In this document: piece after piece, positions 1 through 11,266 of the stretch
Layout: every line of letters begins with the position of its first letter
How positions within the stretch are numbered: the first letter of the stretch is position 1
Origin: Selenomonas sp. AE3005
GTDB taxonomy: Bacteria > Bacillota > Negativicutes > Selenomonadales > Selenomonadaceae
Direction of reading: 5' to 3'
Length of the DNA: 64,000 nucleotides
NCBI RefSeq assembly: GCF_000686945.1
Contig: NZ_JMME01000015.1
Span: forward strand, 24,754 to 88,753
The notes under the pieces: model-generated
Told to the model about the DNA's origin: nothing
Database searches by the model: none
The model's input: the letters and a program-made list of their open reading frames with translations, nothing else
Program-made: the position numbers and the translations under genes

Positions 1-1242
1 AAACATGCGGATACAATCGTGATTGGCAGCGGCCTGGCCGGCCTGATGGCCGCTTTGGTCAGCGCCAATCAGCGCCAGCAGGTAATGCTGCTCACCGCCG
101 GGGCCGGTTCGCTTACCCTGAACAGCGGTGTCATTGACATATTGGGTTATGACGAAAATCACAATTATGTAGAGTGCCCCCGGGAGGCTATGGCCAGCCT
201 GCCGCAGGAACACCCCTATCAGAAAATCGGCGTGGCCAATGTGGAAAAAGCCGTGGAGTTTTTCCTGGATTTTACCCGTGATTACGGTTTTCCGTACCAT
301 GGTTCGCTGGACCATCAGTTGCTGGTGCCCACGGCTGTGGGCACGTTGAAACCCACCTGCCTGGCACCACGCTGTCTGGACGGTACCAGCCTGCATGGCG
401 AGGAACAGATTGTCATTGTCGGGATAAAAGGGCTGAAAGATTTTTATGGCAATATCCTGCAGGAGAACCTGCGCCGCTCGCTGGACGGCAGGACGGAGTT
501 CCCGGTAGTAGAGGTGGAAACGCCCCTGCAGGGCGGACGTGATATAACGACACTTGACGTAGCACGCTGGCTTGATACAGAGGACGGCAGAAACTCGCTT
601 GTCCGGCAGTTAAAGCCCTATGTTAAGTCAGACAGCACGGTATTTATCGTGCCGCAGATTCTGGGCACCAGAGGGCAGGAATGTGCCGCTGCCCTCCACG
701 AACTGCTGGGGGCAGAATTGCTGGAAACCACCTGCCTGCCGCCGTCGGTCAACGGCCTGCGCCTGCAGAAAATGTTGAAACAGGCATTGAAGGACCTGAA
801 TGTGGAAATTGTGGAGAATACCAAAGTCCTCCGGGCGGTCAGCGATGGCCAAAGGGTAAAAGGTGTTGTGGCCAAGGCGTCCATTCGGGAAAAGACATAT
901 TATGCGGATAAATTCATTCTGGCTACCGGTGGCCTGTACAGCGGCGGCATTACGGTAAGGGAATTTGACAAGCCGCAGGAAACTGTTTTTGACCTGCCGG
1001 TATATAGCGAGGCCGAGGAAGAAAACTGGAGCAATGAGGAACTGTTTGGCGACAAGGCGCAAGGCTTTGCCAAGACCGGTGTGCGGACGGACAGCTCCCT
1101 GCGCCCGGTAGATGCGGATAACCGGCTCGTTTACGAAAATGTGTATGTGGCAGGCAGAAATCTGGGCGGTTATGATTTTTGCTTTGAACATTCCGGCAAC
1201 GGTGTGGCACTGGCCTCGGCCTATAAAGCCGCAATGTTGTGA
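1..1242 (+). CDS. glpB: Anaerobic glycerol-3-phosphate dehydrogenase subunit B (5' end cut by window)
   Basis: FAD-linked subunit of the membrane-associated anaerobic glycerol-3-phosphate dehydrogenase, which oxidises glycerol-3-phosphate to dihydroxyacetone phosphate and passes electrons through GlpC towards menaquinone. The reading frame is open from base 1, and an N-terminal dinucleotide-binding motif GSGLAG lies within the first 15 visible residues, so only a few residues are missing upstream. The C-terminus has the family-like AGRNLGGYDFCFEHSGNG stretch. The visible 413 residues are close to the usual length of about 420. The gene is followed after 16 bases by glpC, then glpK and glpF, so this is a glycerol catabolic operon; glpA should lie just upstream of the window (inference). 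Confidence 0.93.
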   Translation, partial: KHADTIVIGSGLAGLMAALVSANQRQQVMLLTAGAGSLTLNSGVIDILGYDENHNYVECPREAMASLPQEHPYQKIGVANVEKAVEFFLDFTRDYGFPYHGSLDHQLLVPTAVGTLKPTCLAPRCLDGTSLHGEEQIVIVGIKGLKDFYGNILQENLRRSLDGRTEFPVVEVETPLQGGRDITTLDVARWLDTEDGRNSLVRQLKPYVKSDSTVFIVPQILGTRGQECAAALHELLGAELLETTCLPPSVNGLRLQKMLKQALKDLNVEIVENTKVLRAVSDGQRVKGVVAKASIREKTYYADKFILATGGLYSGGITVREFDKPQETVFDLPVYSEAEEENWSNEELFGDKAQGFAKTGVRTDSSLRPVDADNRLVYENVYVAGRNLGGYDFCFEHSGNGVALASAYKAAML

Positions 1243-1258
1243 GGAAGGGAGATAGGCG

Positions 1259-4010
<2,752 letters not shown>

Positions 4011-4057
4011 CTGCCTGCCGCCGGCTGTATAAGCATTGGGCAGAAAGAAGGAATATA

Positions 4058-4795
4058 ATGGTAACAGGTTCGGAAAACTTGCTGGGCGAGTTTATGGGCA
4101 CGCTTGTCCTGATTGTTTTTGGCTGTGGTGTTTGCGCCAATATGTCACTGACTAAATCCAAGGGACAGGGCGGCGGCTGGATTTGTATAGCCGCCGGCTG
4201 GGGCTTTGCCGTTACCCTGGGCGTGTTTACGGCAACAACGCTGGGGGCGCCGCAGGGCGATTTAAATCCGGCTGTAACTCTGGCGAAAATGCTGGCCGGC
4301 ATATATAGTTTTTCCCAGTTTATAACTACAGCGCTGGTGCAGCTGCTGGGGGCTATGGCCGGCGCGGCTGTCGTATGGCTGGCTTATCTGCCACACTGGC
4401 AGGCAACGAAAGACCCGGCCGTAAAACTCGGCGTGTTTGCTACAGCTCCGGCTATCCGCAATACCTGGGCCAATTTCCTCTGTGAGGCTATCGCCACGTT
4501 TTTCCTGATGTTCATCATCTGGATGATATTTTCCCAGCCTGTCGGCAATCTCGTTCCGGGCTATGGGCCGTACATTGTCGGTGTCCTTATCTGGGCCCTG
4601 GGACTATCCCTGGGCGGCCCTACCGGCTACGCTATAAACCCGGCCCGCGACCTGGGGCCGCGCCTGGCGCATGCCATTCTGCCGATTGCCGGCAAGGGCA
4701 GCTCTGACTGGGGCTATGCATTAATTCCGGTTGCTGCGCCGCTCTGCGGTGCGCTGGCAGCCTATCTTGTGGCTGCGTGCTGCGGCGTGCTTTAA
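4058..4795 (+). CDS. glpF: Glycerol uptake facilitator (MIP/aquaglyceroporin family)
   Basis: Inner-membrane channel that lets glycerol diffuse into the cell, where GlpK traps it. The 245-residue protein has the two NPA boxes of the major intrinsic protein family (NPAVTLAKM in the first half and NPARDLGPR in the second) and about six hydrophobic segments, including the half-helices carrying the NPA boxes. The aspartate after the second NPA-R is typical of glycerol-permeable members (family knowledge). It is the last gene of the glp operon. It is followed by repeat copy A and then a hairpin terminator. An ATG with the ribosome site GAAGGA upstream supports the start. Confidence 0.93.
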   Translation: MVTGSENLLGEFMGTLVLIVFGCGVCANMSLTKSKGQGGGWICIAAGWGFAVTLGVFTATTLGAPQGDLNPAVTLAKMLAGIYSFSQFITTALVQLLGAMAGAAVVWLAYLPHWQATKDPAVKLGVFATAPAIRNTWANFLCEAIATFFLMFIIWMIFSQPVGNLVPGYGPYIVGVLIWALGLSLGGPTGYAINPARDLGPRLAHAILPIAGKGSSDWGYALIPVAAPLCGALAAYLVAACCGVL

Positions 4796-4807
4796 GATCG
4801 CCGCGTT

Positions 4808-4971
4808 TTATAACGCCGTTGTTCCAGTTTTGCCATAGGCAAAACTTCCTCTTGGCGTTTCCCTAAAGGACTAGCTTCGCTTCGCAACGAGGCGGGAGAT
4901 ATGCTCGCCGCCTGTTTTGGTATTCGTGCCCCCACCTGCTGAGGTGGGAGACATTTTCTTGCCTCGTTATA
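4808..4971 (+). repeat. 164-bp structured dispersed repeat, copy A
   Basis: The same 164 bases occur at 19406-19569 with only three differences seen by eye. The ends are inverted (TTATAACG at the left, CGTTATA at the right). Inside are three hairpins: GTTTTGCC-ATA-GGCAAAAC, a bulged stem around AGGCGGGAG, and CCCACCT-GCTG-AGGTGGG. There is no convincing reading frame. The inverted ends flanked by TA and the high identity suggest a MITE-like element or a spreading structured repeat. It lies directly after glpF and before the operon terminator. Confidence 0.85.
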
Positions 4972-4998
4972 CGAAAAATTTCACATTTAGAAGTTATG

Positions 4999-5026
4999 AG
5001 CATATCAATTTTTGGTATGCTTTTTC
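4999..5026 (+). terminator. Intrinsic terminator after the glp operon
   Basis: A short stem AGCATA / TATGCT with an 11-base loop is followed by TTTTTCTT. It lies between repeat copy A and rpiB, where the glp transcript would be expected to end. The stem is only six pairs, so efficiency is uncertain. Confidence 0.5.
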
Positions 5027-5077
5027 TTCTGGTTGTGCTAAAATGTACAATAGTATGTAAGAAAGGCGGTATTGCTG

Positions 5078-5518
5078 ATGAAAATTACTATTGGCAGCGA
5101 CCATGGTGCTGTACAGCTCAAGGAAGAAGTGAAGATGGTACTCAAGGAATACGGGGACATCGAAGTAACTGATGTCGGCACCTTTGGGACTGAATCGGTT
5201 GATTATCCTGACATTGCGGAAAAGGTTTGCGGTGATGTAGTGGCAGGCAAGGCTGACAGAGGCATCGTACTCTGTGGCACTGGCATTGGCATTTCCATTG
5301 CCAGCAACAAGATTAAGGGTATCCGCTGTGCGCTGTGCAATGATGTGTATTCGGCCAAGATGTGCCGTCAGCACAACAATGCCAACGTACTGGCTATGGG
5401 CGGCCGGGTTACGGGCTTTGGCCCTGCCGGGGAAATCGTCCGGGCATTCGTGGAAACGAATTTTGAAGGCGGCCGTCATGAGCGCCGGGTAAATAAAATC
5501 ATGGCACTGGAAAAATAA
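5078..5518 (+). CDS. rpiB: Ribose-5-phosphate isomerase B
   Basis: Cytoplasmic isomerase that interconverts ribulose-5-phosphate and ribose-5-phosphate in the non-oxidative pentose phosphate pathway. The 146-residue protein matches the RpiB/LacAB fold: MKITIGSDHGAV at the N-terminus, the active-site region GIVLCGTGIGISIASNK, and the HNNANVLAMGGR motif. The ATG at 5078 is chosen over an in-frame TTG at 5072 because GAAAGGCGG lies at a normal distance upstream. It is followed by glyA after 82 bases; the run rpiB-glyA-upp, all on one strand, links sugar-phosphate, one-carbon and pyrimidine-salvage metabolism. Confidence 0.95.
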   Translation: MKITIGSDHGAVQLKEEVKMVLKEYGDIEVTDVGTFGTESVDYPDIAEKVCGDVVAGKADRGIVLCGTGIGISIASNKIKGIRCALCNDVYSAKMCRQHNNANVLAMGGRVTGFGPAGEIVRAFVETNFEGGRHERRVNKIMALEK

Positions 5519-5600
5519 AAATAGCAAGGCAAAGTTAGGTAGTGAGTAAGTAGGTTTATTTTCTGAATTGAGTCCTGTGAGGCTCGAAGGAGGCATCTGC

Positions 5601-6854
5601 ATGAATCTTATGGAAGTACTGAAACAGTCTGACCCCGAAGTAGCAAAAGAGCTGGATAACGAGCTGAATCGCCAGCGCGGCAAACTGGAACTTATCGCCT
5701 CGGAAAACATTGTCAGCCCGGCGGTTTTGGCTGCACAGGGGAGTGTGCTGACCAACAAGTACGCCGAAGGTTATCCTGGCAAACGCTATTATGGCGGCTG
5801 CGAGTTTGTAGATGTCGTGGAACAGCTGGCCATTGACCGGGCCAAGAAATTGTTTGGCGCAGAATACGCCAACGTCCAGCCTCATTCCGGCGCACAGGCC
5901 AATATGGCGGTGTTCTTTGCCCTGCTCTCGCCTGGTGACACGGTGATGGGCATGAACCTCAACGATGGCGGCCACTTGACGCATGGTTCCCCGGTCAATA
6001 TGTCCGGCAAGTATTTTAACATCGTGCCTTACGGTGTGGATAAGGAAACGGAAACCATTGACTATGACGCTCTGGCTAAGCAGGCGCAGGAATGCAAACC
6101 GAAACTCATTGTGGCCGGGGCCTCGGCTTATGCCCGTACGTTGGATTTCCCGCGGCTGGCGGAAATTGCGCATGGCGTCGGGGCATACCTGATGGTGGAT
6201 ATTGCCCATATTGCCGGGCTGGTAGCCGCCGGTGAGCACCCGAGCCCCATTCCTTATGCGGATGTGGTGACCACTACTACACATAAGACCTTGCGCGGCC
6301 CGCGCGGCGGCCTGATTCTGTGCCGTGATGCCGAATTTGGCAAGCAGTTCAACAAGGCGGTATTCCCGGGGATTCAGGGCGGCCCCCTGATGCACGTTAT
6401 TGCGGCCAAGGCCGTGGCTTTGGGTGAGGCTTTGCAGCCGGAATTCAAGGAATACGCCCGTCAGGTGGTAAAAAATGCGGCAGTTCTCGCGAAAACTTTG
6501 CAGGAGGAGGGGTTCCGCATTGTGTCCGGCGGTACGGACAATCACCTGATGCTGGTGGATTTGACCAATAAGGGTATCACCGGCAAAATTGCCCAGACGG
6601 TGCTGGATGAGGTAAATATTACCGCCAACCGCAACACGATTCCCTTTGAGCCGCTGTCACCTTTCGTGACCAGCGGTCTGCGCCTGGGTACGCCGGCCCT
6701 CACTACGCGCGGCTTTAAAGAGGCTGACTTGCAGGAAGTCGGCAAAATCATCGCGCTTGTTCTCAGCGATGTGGAAAATGAGGAAAAGAAAGCAGAGGCA
6801 CGCCAGCGTGTAGCTGCTTTGTGCAAAAAGTATCCGCTTTATGCAGAGATGTAA
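5601..6854 (+). CDS. glyA: Serine hydroxymethyltransferase
   Basis: PLP enzyme that converts serine and tetrahydrofolate to glycine and 5,10-methylenetetrahydrofolate. The 417-residue protein shows the family signature [16 protein letters not shown], in which the lysine binds PLP, as well as [15 protein letters not shown] near the N-terminus and [11 protein letters not shown]. The start ATG at 5601 is preceded by GAAGGAGG at good spacing; an upstream in-frame start at 5568 would add 11 residues without a better site. It ends 12 bases before upp, so the two are probably co-transcribed. No deviation from the family was noticed. Confidence 0.97.
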   Translation: MNLMEVLKQSDPEVAKELDNELNRQRGKLELIASENIVSPAVLAAQGSVLTNKYAEGYPGKRYYGGCEFVDVVEQLAIDRAKKLFGAEYANVQPHSGAQANMAVFFALLSPGDTVMGMNLNDGGHLTHGSPVNMSGKYFNIVPYGVDKETETIDYDALAKQAQECKPKLIVAGASAYARTLDFPRLAEIAHGVGAYLMVDIAHIAGLVAAGEHPSPIPYADVVTTTTHKTLRGPRGGLILCRDAEFGKQFNKAVFPGIQGGPLMHVIAAKAVALGEALQPEFKEYARQVVKNAAVLAKTLQEEGFRIVSGGTDNHLMLVDLTNKGITGKIAQTVLDEVNITANRNTIPFEPLSPFVTSGLRLGTPALTTRGFKEADLQEVGKIIALVLSDVENEEKKAEARQRVAALCKKYPLYAEM

Positions 6855-6866
6855 AGGAGAAAGAAA

Positions 6867-7505
6867 ATGTCTGATAAGCTTAATGTAAATTTGATTGACC
6901 ATCCCTTAATTCAGCATAAACTCACGATGATGCGCCAGAAGGACACGGGCACGAAGGATTTCCGTGAGCTGTTGGAAGAAATTGCCATGCTCATGACCTA
7001 TGAAATCACGCGTGATTTCCCGTTGAAGGAGATTGAAATTGAAACGCCTGTAGCTAAGTGCAAGGCTAATGTGCTGTCCGGCAAAAAAGTGGGCGTAATT
7101 CCCATTCTGCGTGCCGGCCTGGGCATGCTGAACGGCGTAGTCAACATGATTCCGGCTGCCCGTGTAGGTCATGTGGGCATGTACCGTGACCCCAAGACGC
7201 TGAAACCGGTGGAATACTACTGCAAGCTGCCAGGTGACGTGGCCGAACGTACGCTGATTGTGGTTGACCCCATGCTGGCAACCGGCGGCAGTGCAGCAGC
7301 AGCTCTCTCCCTGCTGAAAGAAAAGGGCGCGACCAGCCTGACGCTCATGTGTCTGGTGGCTGCACCGGAGGGGATTAAGGCCATTAACGAGGCTCATCCG
7401 GATGTGCCTGTTTATGTGGCCGCTATTGATGAAAAGCTCAACGAAAAGGGCTATATTGTGCCGGGCCTCGGTGACGCAGGCGATAGAATTTTCGGCACAC
7501 TGTAA
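6867..7505 (+). CDS. upp: Uracil phosphoribosyltransferase
   Basis: Salvage enzyme that makes UMP from uracil and PRPP. The 212-residue protein has [10 protein letters not shown] in the N-terminal half, the PRPP-binding loop [16 protein letters not shown], and the uracil-binding C-terminus with [17 protein letters not shown] clear AAAGGAGAAAG ribosome site precedes the ATG. It lies 12 bases after glyA and 20 bases before ychF. Intact and standard in length. Confidence 0.97.
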   Translation: MSDKLNVNLIDHPLIQHKLTMMRQKDTGTKDFRELLEEIAMLMTYEITRDFPLKEIEIETPVAKCKANVLSGKKVGVIPILRAGLGMLNGVVNMIPAARVGHVGMYRDPKTLKPVEYYCKLPGDVAERTLIVVDPMLATGGSAAAALSLLKEKGATSLTLMCLVAAPEGIKAINEAHPDVPVYVAAIDEKLNEKGYIVPGLGDAGDRIFGTL

Positions 7506-7525
7506 TAAAAAGGTGGAAAGTAATT

Positions 7526-8632
7526 TTGAGTAATTTAGAAGTAGGTATTGTGGGCCTGCCCAACGTGGGCAAGAGCACCCTCTTTAATGCCATCACTAAG
7601 GCCGGAGCAGAGGCGGCCAATTTCCCGTTCTGCACCATTGAACCTAATGTGGGCGTGGTAGCTGTTCCTGATGAACGCTTGAATGTCCTGCATGAGATGT
7701 ATGATTCCAAGAAAACCACGCCGGCGTCTGTCCGTTTTGTGGACATTGCCGGCCTGGTTAAGGGCGCTGCCAATGGCGAAGGCCTGGGCAACAAGTTCCT
7801 GGAACACATTCGTCAGGTGGACGCAGTGGCACATGTGGTGCGCTGCTTTGAAGATGCCAATATCACCCATGTGGAAGGCGGCGTTGACCCTCTCCGTGAT
7901 ATCGACATCATTCAGACGGAATTGTGCCTGGCTGACCTCGAAGTGGTGGAAAAGCGCATTATGCGCCTGGCCAAAATCGCCAAATCCGGCAATAAGGAGG
8001 CCAAGGTAGAGGATGAAATCCTCCGCAGAATTAAAGAGAGCCTCGATAATGGCAAGCCGGCCCGGCAGGTGGAACTTTCCGCTGATGACCTGGAAATGAT
8101 TAAGGACATCAACCTGCTGACCTTAAAGCCTACCCTCTATGTGGCTAATGTAGCTGAAGATGAGGTGGCTACGGCTTTTGAGGAAAATGCCTATGTGCAG
8201 AAGGTTAAGGAATTTGCCAAGGCCGAAAATGCTGAGGTAGTGGCTATTTCTGCCCGTGTGGAGGCGGAAATTGCTGAACTTGACCCGGAAGAGGCCAAGG
8301 CGTTCCTGGAGGACCTGGGCGAAACGGAAAGCGGTCTGGACCGTTTGATAAAAGCCGCTTTTGACCTGTTGGGACTGCAGACTTTCCTGACCGCCGGCCC
8401 TGACGAATGCCGTGCCTGGACTATCACCAAGGGCACCACGGCTCCGAAGGCCGCTGGCAAGATTCACACGGACTTTGAGCGTGGCTTTATCCGCGCGGAA
8501 ATCGTCAATTATGACGACCTCGTGGCTAACGGCAGTGTGGCCGCTGCCCGGGAAAAAGGCCAGGTGCGTGTGGAAGGCAAGGATTACGTCATGCAGGACG
8601 GTGACGTGGTTAATTTCCGCTTTAATGTATAA
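7526..8632 (+). CDS. ychF: Redox-regulated ATPase YchF (Obg-family)
   Basis: Cytoplasmic P-loop NTPase of the Obg/OLA1 group, known to prefer ATP and to associate with ribosomes. The 368-residue protein begins SNLEVGIVGLPNVGKSTLF (G1 motif) and carries DIAGLVKGAANGEGLGN (switch/G3 region). A C-terminal TGS-like domain ends QDGDVVNFRFNV. The start is TTG at 7526, preceded by AAGGTGGA; no ATG offers a better site. It follows upp after 20 bases and ends just before a strong terminator, so it closes the rpiB-glyA-upp-ychF block. Confidence 0.96.
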   Translation: MSNLEVGIVGLPNVGKSTLFNAITKAGAEAANFPFCTIEPNVGVVAVPDERLNVLHEMYDSKKTTPASVRFVDIAGLVKGAANGEGLGNKFLEHIRQVDAVAHVVRCFEDANITHVEGGVDPLRDIDIIQTELCLADLEVVEKRIMRLAKIAKSGNKEAKVEDEILRRIKESLDNGKPARQVELSADDLEMIKDINLLTLKPTLYVANVAEDEVATAFEENAYVQKVKEFAKAENAEVVAISARVEAEIAELDPEEAKAFLEDLGETESGLDRLIKAAFDLLGLQTFLTAGPDECRAWTITKGTTAPKAAGKIHTDFERGFIRAEIVNYDDLVANGSVAAAREKGQVRVEGKDYVMQDGDVVNFRFNV

Positions 8633-8673
8633 GCAAATACAAAATGGGTTGTTGAAGGAATTTTAACAACTAA

Positions 8674-8702
8674 AAAAGACCGTTGAACCAACGGTCTTTT
8701 TA
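8674..8702 (+). terminator. Intrinsic terminator after ychF
   Basis: A perfect stem AAAGACCGTTG / CAACGGTCTTT with an AAC loop is followed by a T-run. It starts about 40 bases after the ychF stop codon and marks the end of that transcription unit. Confidence 0.9.
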
Positions 8703-9308
8703 TATAAGCTGCAGTTTGTAAATGAGTTCTTAAAAGTATTCCGTTCATACGTGCATGGGGTTCACGGGGGAGTAATTTTTCTGCCTCCGCTAAACGACAC
8801 ACCTCGGAAAATATCATTGTCCAGTTACCTGCGCCGGGCAGGCCAACGGCGCTCCTTTCAGCGTAGTTGTTTAGCTGCGCCACACAGTGTGCCGGCCTTC
8901 GCTGCGCTCAGGCTGTCGCTCCCCGCATAAAAATCACTCCCCCGTTCGCCCCCGGCAGCAATCTATAAAATTGCCACGAATTCGTTGCTCCCGTTACAAG
9001 AACATCGATGTACTTGCGGCTTATCGCCGAGAAAGAACCAATTTGCACATACGTGGCTTAGGGCGGAGGTGGTGATGCTTTTCGCAGTGGAACGACTGTC
9101 CGAACGCAGTGAGGACTGGCCCACAAACAACAGTCCCTGGATACTGAGATGAACAATCGCGCCGACTGCTTGCCGGCGCATGCAGCTAAAAAGTTCATAT
9201 TTTTGCTGGTGGGTCATTCAGTGCAACAGCGAAAAGTATTACCACCTCCACCCCACTGCGCTGTATCAAAAAAATTAGCACGAATTGACTTGTCAAAAGG
9301 CAATTTAT
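8703..9308. other. Gene-free 0.6-kb block with two large inverted repeats
   Basis: No credible reading frame lies here on either strand. Two long-range inverted repeats are visible: 8765-8780 with 8929-8944 (16 bases, one mismatch) and 9065-9085 with 9229-9249 (21 bases, two mismatches). Both enclose roughly 150 bases. The first arm carries GGGGGAGTAATTTTT and the second GGAGGTGGTGATGCTTTT, so the two blocks resemble each other. This could be a pair of degenerate mobile repeats or a structured RNA region; the function is unknown. Confidence 0.6.
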
Positions 9309-10100
9309 CTAGATGTTAAAATTATATAGTTGCGGCCGGCGGTCGTGGAATACATTAAGGGCTTTCTTTATGCCGGCCTGGGCGGTTAAATCCAGGGGGG
9401 AGCACAGGATGGTTTCTTCGCTGGCGGCCTCTGTGAGAATTTCGCCCCACGGGTCGATGATAGCGGAGTGGCCGGCCAGTTGCTGCTGGCTGCCGTCAAG
9501 GCCGGCGGCGTTGCAGGCGGCGATAAAGATTTGGTTTTCAATGGCGCGGGCTTGCAGCAGTATCTGCCAGTGACGGAGGCGTTTTAACGGCCAGGCGGCT
9601 GGGATAAACAGCACTTGTATACCCGACAAGGCCAGACTGCGGCATAGTTCGGGAAAGCGCAGGTCATAGCAGACGGCTACGCCGCATTTGGTGCCGGCGA
9701 GATTAAAGGTTACGAGCTTATTGCCGGGCGTAAAGGCCCGGTGTTCGTCACTAGGGGTAAAGAGGTGCGTCTTGTCGTAGCTGGCTGCCAGCTGCCCGTC
9801 GCGCTGAAAAACATAGCAGGTATTAAATATCTTCCCCTGGTGGGAACGGGCGACGGTGCCGCCGACGATGTTTACCTGATAATTCAGGGCAAGCCGGCTG
9901 AGAAGTGACTGCACCTGTTCCCCTTCCACATCGGCGTAATCCGTAATGGGCTGGGGATAAAAGCCTTGCAGCCATAATTCCGGCAGCAGCAGTACATCGG
10001 GACGATTTTCCATAGCCTGGGCTGCCAGGCGGTGGAGGGTGGCGATATTCTGCTCCGGCTCTCCCAAAACAACCTGCATTTGCAAAATCGCGGCTTTCAT
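9309..10100 (-). CDS. Carbon-nitrogen hydrolase (nitrilase superfamily)
   Basis: Probable cytoplasmic amidase of the nitrilase superfamily, close in style to omega-amidase or YafV-type enzymes that hydrolyse omega-amides; the substrate cannot be read from sequence. The 263-residue protein has the full Glu-Lys-Cys catalytic set: E41 in LLLPELWLQG, K110 in YDKTHLF and C144 in GVAVCYDLRFPELCR. The ATG at 10100 is preceded on this strand by GGGAGG. It is transcribed divergently from the DUF951 gene, with only 30 bases between the two starts, so their promoters must overlap or lie inside the neighbouring gene. Confidence 0.88.
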   Translation of the reverse strand: MKAAILQMQVVLGEPEQNIATLHRLAAQAMENRPDVLLLPELWLQGFYPQPITDYADVEGEQVQSLLSRLALNYQVNIVGGTVARSHQGKIFNTCYVFQRDGQLAASYDKTHLFTPSDEHRAFTPGNKLVTFNLAGTKCGVAVCYDLRFPELCRSLALSGIQVLFIPAAWPLKRLRHWQILLQARAIENQIFIAACNAAGLDGSQQQLAGHSAIIDPWGEILTEAASEETILCSPLDLTAQAGIKKALNVFHDRRPQLYNFNI

Positions 10101-10130
10101 AAGTCAACCTCCCGTAGAAAGGAACAGCGT

Positions 10131-10319
10131 ATGGACAAAATAACGTATGAACTGGGCGACATCGTACGCCTGAAAAAACAGCACCCCTGTGGCAGCCACG
10201 AATGGGAAATCCTGCGGACGGGCATGGACTTCCGGCTGAAATGTCAGGGCTGCGGTCATCTCATTCTCATTCCCCGGACGAAATTTGAAAAAATGGTGCG
10301 GGGCAAGGTAGAAAAGTAA
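10131..10319 (+). CDS. DUF951 domain-containing protein
   Basis: Small 62-residue cytoplasmic protein that I recognise as the DUF951 type, a family of unknown role widespread in Firmicutes. It has the characteristic pattern GDIVRLKKQHPCG, then EWEILRTGMDFRLKCQGCG, ending IPRTKFEK. The cysteine in HPCG and the CxxC pair could bind a metal (inference). The ATG at 10131 is preceded by AGAAAGGA. It is divergent from the hydrolase gene and convergent with the small membrane protein downstream, with a hairpin between. Confidence 0.8.
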   Translation: MDKITYELGDIVRLKKQHPCGSHEWEILRTGMDFRLKCQGCGHLILIPRTKFEKMVRGKVEK

Positions 10320-10320
10320 A

Positions 10321-10336
10321 CCGCCCCGAAGGGCGG
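10321..10336. terminator. Short hairpin between convergent genes
   Basis: CCGCCC-CGAA-GGGCGG sits between the stop codons of the DUF951 gene and the membrane-protein gene, with short T-rich stretches on each side. It is a plausible bidirectional terminator. Confidence 0.6.
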
Positions 10337-10341
10337 TTTAA

Positions 10342-10668
10342 TCAGCCAAAGAACTGGTAGTATAAAGAAATGAGGAACATGGCTACGGCCAGACCCATGG
10401 CGCCGAGGCTGGCGCTGTTGAGGTAAGCCCGGACATTATCGGACACCTTGGCATGACGATACAGGTAAGTCAAGGTCAGGGACAGCGTCAGCAGCAGGTA
10501 CATGGCCCGGTTGGTATTGTCAAAATGCTCCCAGCCAAACATGGCAATCACGAAGGTAAAACAAATCATAATCAGCAGGAAGTAGTCGCGGCCAATCTTG
10601 GGCTGTGATTCCTGTTTTACTGCCTTCGGATGCAGTTTGTTTTGCAATTTCTTGTATTGTTTGGACAT
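10342..10668 (-). CDS. Small membrane protein of unknown function
   Basis: This 108-residue protein is not recognised. It has a basic, hydrophilic N-terminus (about 27 residues, rich in K and Q), followed by three hydrophobic segments (around residues 29-45, 53-68 and 87-106) separated by short polar loops, so it should sit in the inner membrane. The ATG at 10668 is preceded on this strand by AGGAG at good spacing, and codon use looks like its neighbours, which supports a real gene. It is convergent with the DUF951 gene. A strong bidirectional hairpin lies just upstream of its start. Confidence 0.65.
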   Translation of the reverse strand: MSKQYKKLQNKLHPKAVKQESQPKIGRDYFLLIMICFTFVIAMFGWEHFDNTNRAMYLLLTLSLTLTYLYRHAKVSDNVRAYLNSASLGAMGLAVAMFLISLYYQFFG

Positions 10669-10696
10669 ATAAAGAACTCCTATCTGAAAAAATAAT

Positions 10697-10734
10697 AAAA
10701 AACCATCTCTAGTATATCATAGAGATGGTTTTTT
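10697..10734. terminator. Bidirectional hairpin between divergent genes
   Basis: A perfect 14-base inverted repeat (AAAAAACCATCTCT and its complement) with a 10-base loop gives a GC-poor stem and T-runs on both strands. It looks like a bidirectional terminator, yet it stands between two divergently transcribed genes. It may insulate them, or be left over from a lost gene. Confidence 0.6.
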
Positions 10735-10779
10735 GAATATAAGTTTTAGTTTTGCCAGCCTCAATTATATTTTGCAAAT

Positions 10780-10822
10780 GTCACAAAAATGACTTGTCAA
10801 ATTTTTGACTATGTGTTACACT
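10780..10822 (+). promoter_or_regulatory. Promoter with twin operators for the XRE-ImmA cassette
   Basis: Two 14-base dyads, GTCACAAAAATGAC (10780-10793) and GTCAAATTTTTGAC (10796-10809), share the form GTCA-N6-TGAC and are separated by TT. A promoter reads -35 TTGTCA (10794-10799), 17 bases, -10 TACACT (10817-10822). The second dyad covers the -35 box and spacer, as expected for an autorepressor. The XRE gene starts 38 bases after the -10 box. Confidence 0.7.
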
Positions 10823-10860
10823 TTATGTGTAAGTTGATTTCACAAAGGAGCTGGGAGTCT

Positions 10861-11256
10861 ATGAAGTTTGCAGAGAAAATCCGGCAGCTGCGCTGGCAAA
10901 AGGGCCTCAGCCAGGAGGCCGTGGCCAAGGCCATTGGCGTTACCAGACGCACCTATATTTCCTATGAAAATGATGGCCGTTATCCCAAGTACAGAGAGCG
11001 TTACGCTCAGCTGGCAGAAGTTTTCGGGGTGGATATCAATTATCTGTACACGGAAAATGAGGATTTTGTCAGTCAGGCGGGGCGAAAGTACGGAGCCAAG
11101 GGCATGAAACAGGCGACGGCCCTGGTCAGTGAATTATCGGGATTATTTGCCGGTGGGGAGCTGACCGAGGAAGACAGGGATGCGGTTATGCAGTCGTTAC
11201 AGGAGGCTTACTGGCTCGCAAAAAAGGAAAATAGGAAGTATAGGCGCAGTGATTAG
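10861..11256 (+). CDS. XRE-family transcriptional regulator
   Basis: DNA-binding regulator of 131 residues. The N-terminal HTH_3 domain (about residues 5-62) has the helix-turn-helix LSQEAVAKAIGVTRRTYISYE, and the domain closes with LAEVFGVDINYLYT. The C-terminal 65 residues are predicted helical and may mediate oligomerisation or be the target of the neighbouring protease. The ATG at 10861 follows GGAGCTGGGAG. Ten bases downstream lies an ImmA-type metalloprotease gene, a pairing known from ImmR/ImmA-type modules in which the protease inactivates the repressor. Two matching operators cover its promoter, so autorepression is likely. No phage genes flank it, so this may be a domesticated or stress-response module. 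Confidence 0.88.
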   Translation: MKFAEKIRQLRWQKGLSQEAVAKAIGVTRRTYISYENDGRYPKYRERYAQLAEVFGVDINYLYTENEDFVSQAGRKYGAKGMKQATALVSELSGLFAGGELTEEDRDAVMQSLQEAYWLAKKENRKYRRSD

Positions 11257-11266
11257 GGGTGAGTGA

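Noticed and set aside
5556..6545. Minus-strand frame of 329 codons opposite glyA
   Set aside because: glyA carries every family motif; the antisense frame has no start site or recognisable domain.
8887..9217. Short frames in the gene-free block after ychF
   Set aside because: They lack ribosome sites, overlap on both strands, and follow the inverted-repeat structure rather than codon bias.
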